NCBI RefSeq assembly: GCF_025151385.1
Contig: NZ_CP102287.1
Span: forward strand, 2,604,001 to 2,668,000
DNA from: Hoylesella buccalis ATCC 35310
Lineage (GTDB): Bacteria; Bacteroidota; Bacteroidia; Bacteroidales; Bacteroidaceae
Length of the DNA: 64,000 nt
Direction of reading: 5' to 3'
Positions 37,795 to 46,434 of the stretch are shown here, piece by piece. Every line of letters begins with the position of its first letter. Within the stretch, counting starts at the first letter, position 1. The translations under genes and the position numbers were made by a program. Under the pieces are notes generated by a model. It was not told where the DNA came from, ran no database searches, and was given only the letters and a program-made list of their open reading frames with translations.

Positions 37795-38319
37795 ATGATG
37801 AAAAAGCAACTCTTATTTCTATTTTTATTGATGATGCCCTTCGTGGCACAGGCCCAACAAATGCTGCCGAAGTTTGGTTATTTCAACTTAAGCACCTTGA
37901 TGAAAGCCGTTCCTGAGTATGCTACGGCTCAGAAAAACATTGCTGACCTGCGCGTAAAGTATGAGGCTGAAACCAAAAGGTCGGAGGATGAGTTCAATAA
38001 AAAATATGAAGAATTTCTCGATGGTCAACGTGATTTCGCACCAACCATTATGCAGAAACGCCAAGCCGAACTGCAAGATATGATGGAAAAGAACATCGCT
38101 TTTAAGAAAGAAGCCCAACGGTTGCTGGCACAAGCCGAACAAGATGCCATGGCACCTGTCAAGGGAAAGGTGCTCAGTGCCATACGAAAGTTGGGCCAGG
38201 AGCGTGGTTACGCCTTCATACTGAACGCCGATGGCGATGCTGTGCCTTATATAGATATGGCTTACGGCGACAACCTCAATGACGCCGTGCTGAGTCTCTT
38301 GGCACGAGGAGGCAAGTAA
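37795..38319 (+). CDS. OmpH/Skp family periplasmic chaperone (third of three)
   Basis: The 174-residue protein has a signal peptide (MMKKQLLFLFLLMMPFVAQAQ). It shows the same architecture as its two neighbours: a strand FGYFNLSTLMKAVPEYATAQ, a coiled coil rich in Lys/Glu (about 45-120), and an end reading YAFILNADGDAVPYIDM. The start may be 37795 or the adjacent ATG 37798; an upstream frame from 37705 lacks a signal peptide. The gene lies 16 nt before murI, probably in the same transcript. Confidence 0.88.
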   Translation: MMKKQLLFLFLLMMPFVAQAQQMLPKFGYFNLSTLMKAVPEYATAQKNIADLRVKYEAETKRSEDEFNKKYEEFLDGQRDFAPTIMQKRQAELQDMMEKNIAFKKEAQRLLAQAEQDAMAPVKGKVLSAIRKLGQERGYAFILNADGDAVPYIDMAYGDNLNDAVLSLLARGGK

Positions 38320-38335
38320 TCGCAGCAGACACCCT

Positions 38336-39175
38336 ATGACTCAGCTGCCTCAAACGCCAGGCCCCATCGGGGTGTTCGACTCCGGTTATGGCGGACTGAC
38401 CATCCTTCATGGCATCCGTCAGTTGCTGCCCGAATACGATTATGTGTATCTGGGCGACAACGCGCGTGCGCCTTATGGAATGCGTTCGTTCGATGTGGTG
38501 TACGAATTTACACGGCAAGCCGTAATCAAACTTTTCGAAATGGGGTGCCATCTCGTCATCTTGGGGTGTAATACCGCGTCGGCTAAGGCGCTGAGAACCA
38601 TCCAGCAGCATGATTTACCCTCGCTCGATCACAACAGAAGGGTGCTGGGCGTGATTCGTCCAACGGCCGAAGTTATTGGCAGTCTCACCACTACTCGTCA
38701 TGTAGGTCTGCTGGCTACCGAAGGAACGGTGAAGAGTGAGAGCTACCAACTCGAGATAAAAAAGTTTTTTCCCGATATACAAGTTTCAGGAATTGCCTGC
38801 CCTTTCTGGGTTCCATTGGTTGAATACAACGAGGCAGACAGTCCTGGAGCCGACTATTTTGTCAAGAAGCGACTGGATGCGTTAGCACAGAAAGATCCCC
38901 TTATCGATACGATTATCTTGGGCTGTACGCACTATCCGCTGCTCATGCCCAAGATAAAGAAGTACAAACGCCCTGGTGTTCGCATCATCGCACAAGGCGA
39001 ATATGTGGCCAATAGCTTGAAAGACTATCTGAAACGCCACCCCGAAATGAACGAAAAGTGTACGAAAACCGGTACTTGCCAATACTTTACAACCGAAAAC
39101 CCCATGCGTTTTCAAGAGCAAGCCCAAGTGTTTTTGCATGAAAAAATACAGGTAAATCATGTTGATTTAGCTTAA
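38336..39175 (+). CDS. murI: Glutamate racemase
   Basis: The 279-residue enzyme converts L- to D-glutamate for peptidoglycan. The motif GVFDSGYGGLTIL opens the protein. The two catalytic cysteines are in VILGCNTASAKAL (about residue 80) and IILGCTHYPLL (about 198). The surrounding YLGDNARAPYG and the substrate-binding GLLATEGTVKS are typical. A C-terminal extension with CTKTGTCQYF (about 240-250) appears in Bacteroidota versions. It closes the envelope run begun at 30.9 kb and is followed by a terminator-like hairpin. Confidence 0.96.
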   Translation: MTQLPQTPGPIGVFDSGYGGLTILHGIRQLLPEYDYVYLGDNARAPYGMRSFDVVYEFTRQAVIKLFEMGCHLVILGCNTASAKALRTIQQHDLPSLDHNRRVLGVIRPTAEVIGSLTTTRHVGLLATEGTVKSESYQLEIKKFFPDIQVSGIACPFWVPLVEYNEADSPGADYFVKKRLDALAQKDPLIDTIILGCTHYPLLMPKIKKYKRPGVRIIAQGEYVANSLKDYLKRHPEMNEKCTKTGTCQYFTTENPMRFQEQAQVFLHEKIQVNHVDLA

Positions 39176-39276
39176 TTTTCCAGGAATGTTTCCATGAATC
39201 TACCCGAGATGGCGAATTGTTTTCCACAATCATCTCATTCTTTAAGAAGCAAGATCAAACTCTTCACAACCATAGT

Positions 39277-39303
39277 TGCCGCATCCTTTTTGAGGATGCG
39301 GCA
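39277..39303 (+). terminator. Terminator-like hairpin after murI
   Basis: An 11-bp perfect stem (TGCCGCATCCT / AGGATGCGGCA) has a 5-nt loop and is followed by TTGCTTTTGC. It lies about 100 nt past the murI stop. Confidence 0.65.
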
Positions 39304-39586
39304 TTGCTTTTGCGTGGCATGCAGGTCCAGCATTCCATGCTGCTTCGTACGGGTAAGCCTTGCAAGTGGCTCGACCAGGAATAATCAAATTCCCTTCTTT
39401 TTGTCCTGAAAAATGACAAAAAAATGGCTTTTGTAAACTCCTGAGGTAGAAAAGACAACCGATGAAACGGCGTACTTTTACGGTTTTGAAAATCAAGAAA
39501 AACCGTTTTTAGACTATAAAGCATAGCGATAGTCTCGTTTTTCACACCCTTTTGGACGCCAATTAGCATGGGTTTGTGGTGCAAAA

Positions 39587-39615
39587 GCATTGAGTTTGTG
39601 CTGCAAACTCAATGC
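39587..39615. repeat. Perfect palindrome, GCATTGAGTTTG type
   Basis: GCATTGAGTTTG and CAAACTCAATGC are 12-bp perfect arms around TGCTG. The same words form the larger palindromes at 59474-59554. Confidence 0.75.
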
Positions 39616-39701
39616 CTTTATACCTCTAAATGTCATCTTTAAAAGTTTAATGACGTCGATTTTTGCGTAACATAATGTGTATCTGTGAGTTATGAAATTT
39701 G

Positions 39702-39746
39702 CTCATAATTCGCGTATTTGCGCCCAAGAGGTTGGTTGGTTGTGAA
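39702..39746 (-). repeat. Dispersed element with CGCGTATTTGCG core
   Basis: On the minus strand it reads ACAACCAACCAACCTCTT, then GGGCGCAAATACGCGAATTATGAG (split here). Both halves recur at 19644-19716. Confidence 0.55.
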
Positions 39747-39907
39747 TAATGCAAGGAGAAAGGGGCTGTTGTTAAAAGAAATGACAATGTGAGTTAGTCT
39801 GCGTTCGGTGTGTTCTGTCTGGGTAAAAACGAAGTATTCGCCTGTTCTTTTGTATGCGTTGCTGTGCGATAGGCCGATGAAGGACAACCTATCGGTAAAA
39901 GAAAAAA

Positions 39908-39947
39908 TCCATAGACCCATGATAACAAGAAGTCATGGGTCTATGGA
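39908..39947 (-). terminator. Rho-independent terminator of the flavodiiron gene
   Basis: A 15-bp perfect stem (TCCATAGACCCATGA and its complement) has a 10-nt loop. On the minus strand it runs into TTTTTTC. It lies 17 nt past the stop of the gene at 39964. Confidence 0.9.
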
Positions 39948-39963
39948 AATGGCCTAAACAACA

Positions 39964-41157
39964 CTATTTACGGTCAGCTTTCAGGCGTTCTGCCATGGCC
40001 TTTCCCAGTTCTTCGCACTGGCTGCGTACGTCCTTTGACATGGCTTGTTTCATTTCTACGGGCGTTCCCACAGGCTCAAATTTGAGCTTGGTGTCTACCC
40101 ATTCGGCAATGGTGGGTACGGCTTTGCTGGCCCATCCATAGCTGCCAAACCATCCGATGTAATGGTTCTTGATGTCGTGGTTGGCTATTTCTGACAGTAG
40201 TTCGGACATCTCGTGGTACAAGCCGTTGTTGTAAGTTGGCGCTCCCACAATCAATCCACGGTAACGGAAGATGTCACGAAGGATGTAAGAGTGGTGCGTC
40301 TTCGAGATGTTGTACATGCAAATGTTCTTGATGCCGGCCTGACTGGCTGCCCTGGCGATGGTTTCTGCCATGCGTTCGGTGTTGCCATACATGGTTCCGT
40401 AGCAGATGACGATGCCTTCATCGGTTTCATATTTGGACATTTGGTCATAAAGGTCTACTACTTTAGATGCCTCCTGATGCCATACGGGGCCGTGGGTGGA
40501 ACAGATATAATCAATCTGTTGGTCGGCCAACTTCTTCAAGGCGTTCTGCACGGGTACGCCATATTTGCCCACAATGTTACTGTAATAGCGCACCATCTCT
40601 AACCAAGCCCAGCTGGTGTCTATCTCTTCGTCCAGTATACCACCGTTCAATGCGCCGAAACACCCAAAGCCATCGCCCGAGAACAGCATGTGGTCAGTTT
40701 CGTCGAGCGTCATCATCGTTTCGGGCCAGTGCACCATGGGCGTCATGAAAAACTTCAACTTGTGATGACCAAGGTCTATCATTTCGCCATGTTTCACTTC
40801 AATCGTTTGGTCTTTGATGCCGTAGAAGCCGGCCAGCAGGTCGAACGTTTTCTTGTTACCGATGACTTTGATGTTGGGATAGTACTTCTTTAGCAGTCCC
40901 AAAGAGCCGCTGTGGTCGGGTTCCATGTGGTTCACTACGAGGTAATCGATGGGTCGGTCGCCCAGCACCTCATGCAGGTTTTCGATGAATTGCGTGAAGA
41001 AATCCACTTGAACAGCATCGATAAGGCACACTTTTTCATCGTCTATCAGGTACGAATTGTATGAAACGCCCGCCGGCAGAGGCCACAAGCCTTCGAACAA
41101 AGACTTGTTGCGGTCGTTCACACCTACATAATAGACTTTATTTTTGAGTTCTATCAT
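39964..41157 (-). CDS. FprA-family A-type flavodiiron protein
   Basis: The 397-residue protein has a metallo-beta-lactamase-like diiron domain (about 1-250) with ligands in HMEPDHSGSLG (H-x-E-x-D-H), plus MVHWPETM and FSGDGFGCFG. A flavodoxin domain follows (about 255-395) with the FMN-binding CYGTMYGNTERMAETIA. Such proteins reduce O2 to water or NO to N2O and protect anaerobes from oxygen or nitrosative stress. The second role would suit an organism that respires nitrite (nrf genes at 46-48 kb). It starts 38 nt after the PfkB kinase gene, so it may share that promoter. Confidence 0.94.
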   Translation of the reverse strand: MIELKNKVYYVGVNDRNKSLFEGLWPLPAGVSYNSYLIDDEKVCLIDAVQVDFFTQFIENLHEVLGDRPIDYLVVNHMEPDHSGSLGLLKKYYPNIKVIGNKKTFDLLAGFYGIKDQTIEVKHGEMIDLGHHKLKFFMTPMVHWPETMMTLDETDHMLFSGDGFGCFGALNGGILDEEIDTSWAWLEMVRYYSNIVGKYGVPVQNALKKLADQQIDYICSTHGPVWHQEASKVVDLYDQMSKYETDEGIVICYGTMYGNTERMAETIARAASQAGIKNICMYNISKTHHSYILRDIFRYRGLIVGAPTYNNGLYHEMSELLSEIANHDIKNHYIGWFGSYGWASKAVPTIAEWVDTKLKFEPVGTPVEMKQAMSKDVRSQCEELGKAMAERLKADRK

Positions 41158-41195
41158 ATTTGAATTTATTATGTGATTAATGAGGTAAAATCTGC

Positions 41196-42140
41196 TTATT
41201 CTTGTGCCAATTCGGCTTTCATCAGGTTGGCAAAACTGGTGTCAACATAGTTGTGTATGCTCTTACAACTCTCCGAGGCGAAACGTAAACCGTAGCTGAT
41301 GACTTGATCCCATTGCTTCTCCGACAGGCCTTGTTCCAGCATTTGGCGCGTAATGCCATGTTTGAGTAGCCCAAACAACACGCCGGCATTGAAGTTGTCT
41401 CCGGCTCCGATGGTGCTCACCGGGGCTTCATCAGGCACGGGGTAAGCCTTGTGGAAATTGTTTTCTGCGAACAATTGCAGGGCTTCGGCTCCCTGTGTGT
41501 AAATAAATCGTTTGCAGTAGAATGATATTTCGGCCTGATATACTTTGGCTGCGTCGTCAAGTTTGTACAATGTCTGAAAGTCTTCTCTGCTGCCTCTGAC
41601 GATGTCGGCATACTCTAAATTCTCCAACAGATTAGGGGTGATGCGCATCACGTCATGCTGATGAGCTGGTCGGAAGTTGACATCATAGTAGATGATGGCA
41701 CCATGATTGCGGGCATAGTCGAGCAATCCAATCACTTGAGGTCTGATAACGGGGTTGACGGCATAGTAAGAACCGAAGATAACGATATCGTCTGGTTGGA
41801 TATCGGGGAAGGCAAAATCGAGTTGGTCGTGAGGGTGATCTTTGTAAAAAAGGTACTCCGCGTCGTTCTTCTCATTGAGAAAAGCCAAGGAGATGGGCGA
41901 TTTGCTGTCGGGAAAGGTGTTTACATGACTGGCATCCACGCCGTTCTGTTCCAGGAAACGGCGAATCATGTTCCCCACACGGTCGTTGCCTGTCTCGCTG
42001 ATGAAAGTGGTGTGAACCCCCGATCGCCCCAATGAAATAAGGCCATTGAATGTCGAACCACCGGGATAAGCCCCGATGGGCTGGTCGTTTTTGAAAATAA
42101 TATCGAGCACAGTCTCGCCGATACCTATTACCTTACGCAT
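41196..42140 (-). CDS. PfkB-family carbohydrate kinase (fructokinase-like)
   Basis: The 314-residue kinase of the ribokinase fold has an N-terminal VIGIGETVLDIIF, the glycine-rich GAYPGGSTFNGLISLGRSG, and the C-terminal anion-hole/catalytic-base signature TIGAGDNFNAGVLFG. The sugar is not predictable with certainty; fructose is the commonest for this subgroup. An in-frame ATG at 42161 exists but lies inside the predicted promoter start region (-7 at 42163-42170), so ATG 42140 (MRKVIGIGE) is chosen. The flavodiiron gene follows 38 nt downstream. Confidence 0.9.
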   Translation of the reverse strand: MRKVIGIGETVLDIIFKNDQPIGAYPGGSTFNGLISLGRSGVHTTFISETGNDRVGNMIRRFLEQNGVDASHVNTFPDSKSPISLAFLNEKNDAEYLFYKDHPHDQLDFAFPDIQPDDIVIFGSYYAVNPVIRPQVIGLLDYARNHGAIIYYDVNFRPAHQHDVMRITPNLLENLEYADIVRGSREDFQTLYKLDDAAKVYQAEISFYCKRFIYTQGAEALQLFAENNFHKAYPVPDEAPVSTIGAGDNFNAGVLFGLLKHGITRQMLEQGLSEKQWDQVISYGLRFASESCKSIHNYVDTSFANLMKAELAQE

Positions 42141-42162
42141 AACATACTTGATTTTGCTCATG

Positions 42163-42193
42163 CAAATATACGGTAAATAGGTAGTAACTCAAA
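42163..42193 (-). promoter_or_regulatory. Promoter for the PfkB kinase
   Basis: On the minus strand a -33 TTTG (42190-42193), a 19 bp spacer and a -7 TATATTTG (42163-42170) match the consensus exactly. It decides the start of the kinase at 42140. Confidence 0.75.
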
Positions 42194-42233
42194 ATAAAAA
42201 GAAGTATTAAATTTTAAATCTGTCTAAATTGAT

Positions 42234-42241
42234 TATCTTTG
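42234..42241 (+). promoter_or_regulatory. -7 element for the M16 peptidase
   Basis: TATCTTTG lies 73-80 nt before the ATG at 42314. No TTTG is at the ideal -33 position. The leader contains a small inverted repeat (GCATTC / GAATGC near 42268-42281). Confidence 0.5.
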
Positions 42242-42313
42242 CAAACCACTAACTTGGTTAGGCTTGCATTCGTAGAATGCAGGTTTGACGCTGAGCTGTG
42301 TAAGAATTAAATC

Positions 42314-43549
42314 ATGCTGAATTATCATACTTTTGTGCTCGATAACGGTCTGCGAATCATTCATCGTCCTTCGCAATCGTCAGTAGTTTATTGCGGATAT
42401 CAACTCAATGTGGGTTCAAGGGATGAGGAACCTGGTGAAGAGGGCATGGCTCATTTCTGCGAACATGCCACGTTCAAAGGGACGCAGCGGCGCCGTTCAT
42501 GGCACATCATCAACAGTCTGGAGAGTGTGGGAGGCGACCTCAACGCCTTTACCAACAAGGAAGATACGGTATATCATGTGGCCATTTTGAAAGAACATGT
42601 CGCCCGAGCCATCGACATCCTGACGGATATTGTGTTTCACAGCACCTATCCGCAAGCGGAACTGACAAGAGAAAAGGAGGTGATTTGTGATGAAATCGAG
42701 AGTTATAACGACTCTCCCGCCGATTTGATATACGATGATTTCGAGAATACCATCTTCCATGGTCATCCTCTTGGCCATAATATTTTGGGCACAACCGATA
42801 CGGTTCGTTCCTTCATGACGGCCGACACGCAGCGCTTTACGCAGAAGTTTTATCGGCCGGAGAATGCTATTTTCTTCATTGATGGGGATGTTTCGTTCGA
42901 CAAAATCGTCAAATTGCTCTCCAAAGCTACCGCAGACATGCCGAAAAAAACGCCTGTGATGTCATCAAGTCATGCGCATCAGTGGGCAAACAGCAATGAC
43001 CCAATGGTCATTGTGCGTAAGAAAGACACGCATCAGGCGCATGTTATGATGGGCAACCGGGCGTATGACATTCATCATCGCGAGCGGATTCCGCTGTATT
43101 TGCTGAACAATATCCTGGGTGGTCCTGGCATGAATGCCCGCCTCAACCTGTCTCTTCGCGAGCATCATGGGTTGGTTTATACCGTTGAAAGCTCGATGGT
43201 GAGCTACACAGACACGGGATTGTGGTGCCTATACTTTGGCTGTGACCTACACGATGTGCCGAAATGCCAGCGACTGGTGCGTAAAGAATTGGATAGAGTG
43301 ATAGAACAACCGTTGACTGATTACCAACTCAAGGCGGCTAAAAAACAAATAAAAGGGCAAATTGGCGTGGCTTGTGACAATCGTGAAAGCTTCGCTTTGG
43401 ACTTTGGGAAGACCTTCCTACACTACGGATACGAGAAAGATATCAATTGGTTGTATGAGCAAATCGATGCTGTTACCTCACAAGAAATACAACAAGTGGC
43501 ACAAGACATCATGGCAGCGGACAAGCTTACCACGTTGATTTTTCAATGA
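42314..43549 (+). CDS. M16-family zinc metallopeptidase
   Basis: The 411-residue protein has the inverted zinc motif H-x-x-E-H in MAHFCEHATFKGT (about residues 47-51) and the downstream Glu ligand in the region LTREKEVICDEIESY. The second half is the usual inactive M16_C repeat (HVMMGNRAYDIHHRERIPLYLLNNILGG, partial). It lacks a signal peptide, so it is cytoplasmic like other short processing-peptidase-type M16 proteins. The substrates are unknown. It has its own -7 element and is closed by a terminator shared with the convergent DUF3332 gene. Confidence 0.92.
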   Translation: MLNYHTFVLDNGLRIIHRPSQSSVVYCGYQLNVGSRDEEPGEEGMAHFCEHATFKGTQRRRSWHIINSLESVGGDLNAFTNKEDTVYHVAILKEHVARAIDILTDIVFHSTYPQAELTREKEVICDEIESYNDSPADLIYDDFENTIFHGHPLGHNILGTTDTVRSFMTADTQRFTQKFYRPENAIFFIDGDVSFDKIVKLLSKATADMPKKTPVMSSSHAHQWANSNDPMVIVRKKDTHQAHVMMGNRAYDIHHRERIPLYLLNNILGGPGMNARLNLSLREHHGLVYTVESSMVSYTDTGLWCLYFGCDLHDVPKCQRLVRKELDRVIEQPLTDYQLKAAKKQIKGQIGVACDNRESFALDFGKTFLHYGYEKDINWLYEQIDAVTSQEIQQVAQDIMAADKLTTLIFQ

Positions 43550-43585
43550 CAAGCCGATTAAATATAAGCGGATGTGAAAAGTAAA

Positions 43586-43637
43586 ACAGACTGTTTTTGT
43601 AAGTAACATCATTGGGTTACCTGCAAAAACAGCCTGT
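43586..43637. terminator. Bidirectional terminator between M16 and DUF3332 genes
   Basis: CTGTTTTTG (43591-43599) pairs with CAAAAACAG (43624-43632). ACAG/CTGT extends the stem outside and GTAAC/GTTAC inside. Both convergent genes end beside it. Confidence 0.75.
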
Positions 43638-43664
43638 ATTATATTCGTTTTACCGTGTGTTAGC

Positions 43665-44216
43665 TTATTTCATCGCCCAGTATGTGCCGTCATTCACGGC
43701 CATGTGTACCTGATAAACGCCAGCTTCAGTCAAAGCAACATCCATCTTTTTGCCGTTTGGCAGGGTGGCCTTGATGGTTCCATCCTCGTTGAAACGGAAC
43801 AACTCTGTTTGCTTTCCGTTGGCTACTTGTGACCAAGAGTCGGTAGACTTGTCATACAAGAACTTCGTTACCTCACCAGTTGGTGCCGTAATCTCATAGC
43901 CGTCTTTCAGAGTTTTCACAGCATAGTACCTGCCATCTTGTCCCATCACTTGCTTTGTCTTGCCGTTATTGGCCATTGGATTGTCACCTGTCCAGAACTC
44001 AATGGTGTTGAGTACCACGACATCGGCAGTGCCACAGATGGCGTAGGCCGGCGAGAGAATCAGGAAGATGATTTCGTTCAGGAACTTACTGTCCGTGGCT
44101 GTTTTGTTCCAACTCAACAGCTTGTTGAACAGACCGAAGCTTCCGATGCAAGATGTTGTCAGCAAGGTTGCTGCCAGCAGAAGGGTGGAAACCCTAAGAT
44201 TTTTCTTTTTCATCAT
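43665..44216 (-). CDS. DUF3332-like lipoprotein
   Basis: The 183-residue protein has a lipoprotein signal (lipobox TTSC, lipidated Cys 23 in LLTTSCIGSFGLFNKLLSWN). A hydrophobic stretch with FLNEIIFLILSPAYAICGTADVVVLNTIEFWTG (partial) follows; this pattern is typical of DUF3332. The remaining half is a small beta domain with repeated short strands (GQDGRYYAVKTLKDGYEITAP). The function is unknown. Translation may begin at either of two adjacent Met codons. It has its own -7 element. Confidence 0.82.
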   Translation of the reverse strand: MMKKKNLRVSTLLLAATLLTTSCIGSFGLFNKLLSWNKTATDSKFLNEIIFLILSPAYAICGTADVVVLNTIEFWTGDNPMANNGKTKQVMGQDGRYYAVKTLKDGYEITAPTGEVTKFLYDKSTDSWSQVANGKQTELFRFNEDGTIKATLPNGKKMDVALTEAGVYQVHMAVNDGTYWAMK

Positions 44217-44246
44217 TCAAAGTGTTTTGGTGTGTAATCAGTGTTC

Positions 44247-44254
44247 CAAAGATA
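44247..44254 (-). promoter_or_regulatory. -7 element for the DUF3332 gene
   Basis: The minus strand reads TATCTTTG, 31-38 nt upstream of the start codon. Confidence 0.45.
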
Positions 44255-44303
44255 CACATTAATTATAGGCCAGCCATGGGGATGATGTTTTTTAACCTAA
44301 AAT

Positions 44304-45092
44304 TTAATTTATATTATAGGTATGTATGCTGACTCCCTGTGCCGACGGCAGGAAATTGATGCCCCACCAGCACATCTGCAGCAGCGCGAAGTTGATGACG
44401 AGTATCCACAGCGCGGTCCTTGAGCTTCCTTTGCCGCCCAGTCGCAGGTGGATGTAGGCCAGATAGGCCAGCCATGTGGCCGCGGCCCACGTTTCCTTGG
44501 GATCCCATGCCCAGTAGTGTCCCCAGGCTTCTTTTGCCCACAGTGCGCCGAAGAGCATGCCGGTTGTCAGGAAAGCCCAGCCAACGTAGGTCAGATTGTC
44601 GCAGATGTCCATTTCATCCAGGCTGGCCTTCTGTCTCTTGATGAACAGCAGGTAGGCCGATATGACAAACGCGGCGCCCAGCAGGGCGTATGCAAACATG
44701 TATACGATGACATGTGGGGCAAACCATGGGCTTTGCAGGGCAGGCATCAGCGTCTTGCTGTGTATCTCAGGTTTGAGGATGTTGATGCAGATGAAGACGA
44801 GTGAGAGCAGGGTGGAGAGGGGAAGTATCCACTTGTATCTCCATCGGCTGTAGACGATGAGGCCAGCCAGTGGAAGGAAGAGCGAGTACCACAGACGGGT
44901 TTCCCCCATAGTTCGGAGCGGTGGGCGGTCAAGGGTTATCCACATCCAGAGGACGTACATGAAGAAAACGGCCAGGCCTAGACCCGTCAGGGTGTATGCC
45001 CTGCGGGATTTGTTCTTCCATGATGCCCAGGCGCCCCCTGCCCATAGCAGTGCCGAGAGGATGGCGAAAGCCAAGAAATAGTGCCAGGTCAT
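44304..45092 (-). CDS. ccsA: Cytochrome c biogenesis protein CcsA/ResC-like
   Basis: The 262-residue integral membrane protein has about eight hydrophobic segments. The heme-handling tryptophan-rich motif WGHYWAWDPKETWA (about residue 190) is flanked by His residues in PHVIVYMFAYAL and YIHLRLGG, the set used by system II cytochrome c synthases to present heme. The start ATG 45092 overlaps the stop of the ResB-like gene (ATGA). An upstream open stretch in this frame is not hydrophobic and is rejected. It acts with the ResB-like protein to attach heme to NrfH and NrfA, which lie upstream in the same operon. Confidence 0.92.
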   Translation of the reverse strand: MTWHYFLAFAILSALLWAGGAWASWKNKSRRAYTLTGLGLAVFFMYVLWMWITLDRPPLRTMGETRLWYSLFLPLAGLIVYSRWRYKWILPLSTLLSLVFICINILKPEIHSKTLMPALQSPWFAPHVIVYMFAYALLGAAFVISAYLLFIKRQKASLDEMDICDNLTYVGWAFLTTGMLFGALWAKEAWGHYWAWDPKETWAAATWLAYLAYIHLRLGGKGSSRTALWILVINFALLQMCWWGINFLPSAQGVSIHTYNIN

Positions 45093-46318
45093 GGGTGTTC
45101 CTCCTTTCTTCTTTGTGCGGTGATGAAAACCATGACGGCTCCTGCCAGCAGCAGGCAGATGCCTGTGTAGACTGCAGGCAGCCAGGGGTCGGCAACCAGT
45201 TCGAATGTGCTTTCGTCGCTCCAGCGTCCCATTCGTTTGTCGTAGTCCAGCAGGTAGATCTTCCATCCATCGACAGCGAATGGCTTGTTAACTTCTATTT
45301 CGGCTGTCTCGCACTTGCCGGTCTTTGTGAATATTTGCACGGTCGAGGCGTAGCGTAGTGGCTCGCGTAGTGGCATGAAGAGGCGGAGGCTGTCCGTTAG
45401 GGTCAGCGTTTGGCTGGGGAACAGGTAGCTTCCGTCGCTGATCCAGTCTTTCTTGCGGGTTTTCCCGTCGGGCGAGGTGGCTTCAACGAGTACCGCACTC
45501 ACTGCGCCGGATGACATCCACGGCACGTATTGCATCGATGCGTCCATAATTTTGGGAGCAGCCTCGCTGATGTTCTGCTCTATTTTGATGCCCCATCCCA
45601 GTAGCTTTCCTTGTCTCAGGGATGGCTCGAGCAGCAGGCTCTGAGGGGTTCCTTCGGGCAATGCGTTGCCCCGTGCGTCAGCCATCAACAGCCTGGGCGG
45701 GTATTGGTCGATGGTAAAGCTGTCCAACTGGATGGCAATGGGCAGCTCGTGCATTCGCATTTGGCCGTCTGTGGCCCGCCATTCGGGCTGTCCCTTGTAG
45801 CAAATCATCTTCAGGCGCCTCATGTCGGCACTGCCCAGTGTTGCGGTGACCAGCACAAGCAGCAGGCCAGTGTGGCACAGCAGCGAGGGAATGTTGCGCC
45901 GTTTCATTGACAACAGCTGATGTATGGCCGTCTCCCCCACCGTGATGGTGACCCAAAGGTATATCCATACAAATGGCCAGTACGACAACATGCGGGTAAG
46001 GCCGATAGCGTCTGTCGCCGGCATGGAGGCTGGAACCTGCCGGGTGAGTCCCATGATAACCGTCATCAATGCGGCAAAGCCAAGGGCAGTGGTGGCCGAA
46101 TAGGTTGTGGTGAGATAGCGGAAAAGGTAGACGTGTGGGCGCAGGGCGTAGATTGTTGCCAGGACCAGTACGGTACATGCCAGTGCGATGGCGTTGGCCG
46201 GGAAGGCAAAAACGCTCCAGTCTATGGGGCCTGCTGTCAGCTGGAGCAGTTGGCCGGTGATGACAAGTCCTGCGCCAATGGCTATTCCTTCTTTGTATTT
46301 CCAGGGTTTGTTCCACAT
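45089..46318 (-). CDS. Cytochrome c biogenesis protein ResB-like
   Basis: The 409-residue protein has membrane segments near residues 15-35, 40-60, 75-95, 120-140 and 155-175. A large extracytoplasmic domain follows (about 175-375, IQLDSFTIDQYPPRLLMADARG, partial, which is the typical ResB beta domain). A final membrane helix lies near 385-402. ResB/Ccs1 works with CcsA to deliver heme and reduced apocytochrome. It lies 116 bp downstream of nrfA and overlaps ccsA by 4 nt. The region is richer in G+C than the rest of the window. Confidence 0.88.
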   Translation of the reverse strand: MWNKPWKYKEGIAIGAGLVITGQLLQLTAGPIDWSVFAFPANAIALACTVLVLATIYALRPHVYLFRYLTTTYSATTALGFAALMTVIMGLTRQVPASMPATDAIGLTRMLSYWPFVWIYLWVTITVGETAIHQLLSMKRRNIPSLLCHTGLLLVLVTATLGSADMRRLKMICYKGQPEWRATDGQMRMHELPIAIQLDSFTIDQYPPRLLMADARGNALPEGTPQSLLLEPSLRQGKLLGWGIKIEQNISEAAPKIMDASMQYVPWMSSGAVSAVLVEATSPDGKTRKKDWISDGSYLFPSQTLTLTDSLRLFMPLREPLRYASTVQIFTKTGKCETAEIEVNKPFAVDGWKIYLLDYDKRMGRWSDESTFELVADPWLPAVYTGICLLLAGAVMVFITAQRRKEEHP

Positions 46319-46434
46319 ACTGTTGTCGTGTCAGGATGTTTATGCACAGGGGTAGCATAAGAAAGCCACTGCATGGAGCATGCGTGCAGTGACTCTTTCT
46401 GTTGTCCCCATGAAGTGGGTTTGCTCTACGTTGC

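Larger units (their letters stand above)
39304..39907. other. Gene-free stretch with palindromic repeats
   Basis: No credible gene is seen. The stretch holds a perfect palindrome (39587-39615) and an element (39702-39746) that, read on the minus strand, contains CCAACCTCTT and GCAAATACGCGAA like the element at 19641-19716. Confidence 0.45.

Noticed and set aside
39194..39409. 71-codon open frame after murI
   Set aside because: It runs across the terminator hairpin and repeat words and has no protein-like pattern.
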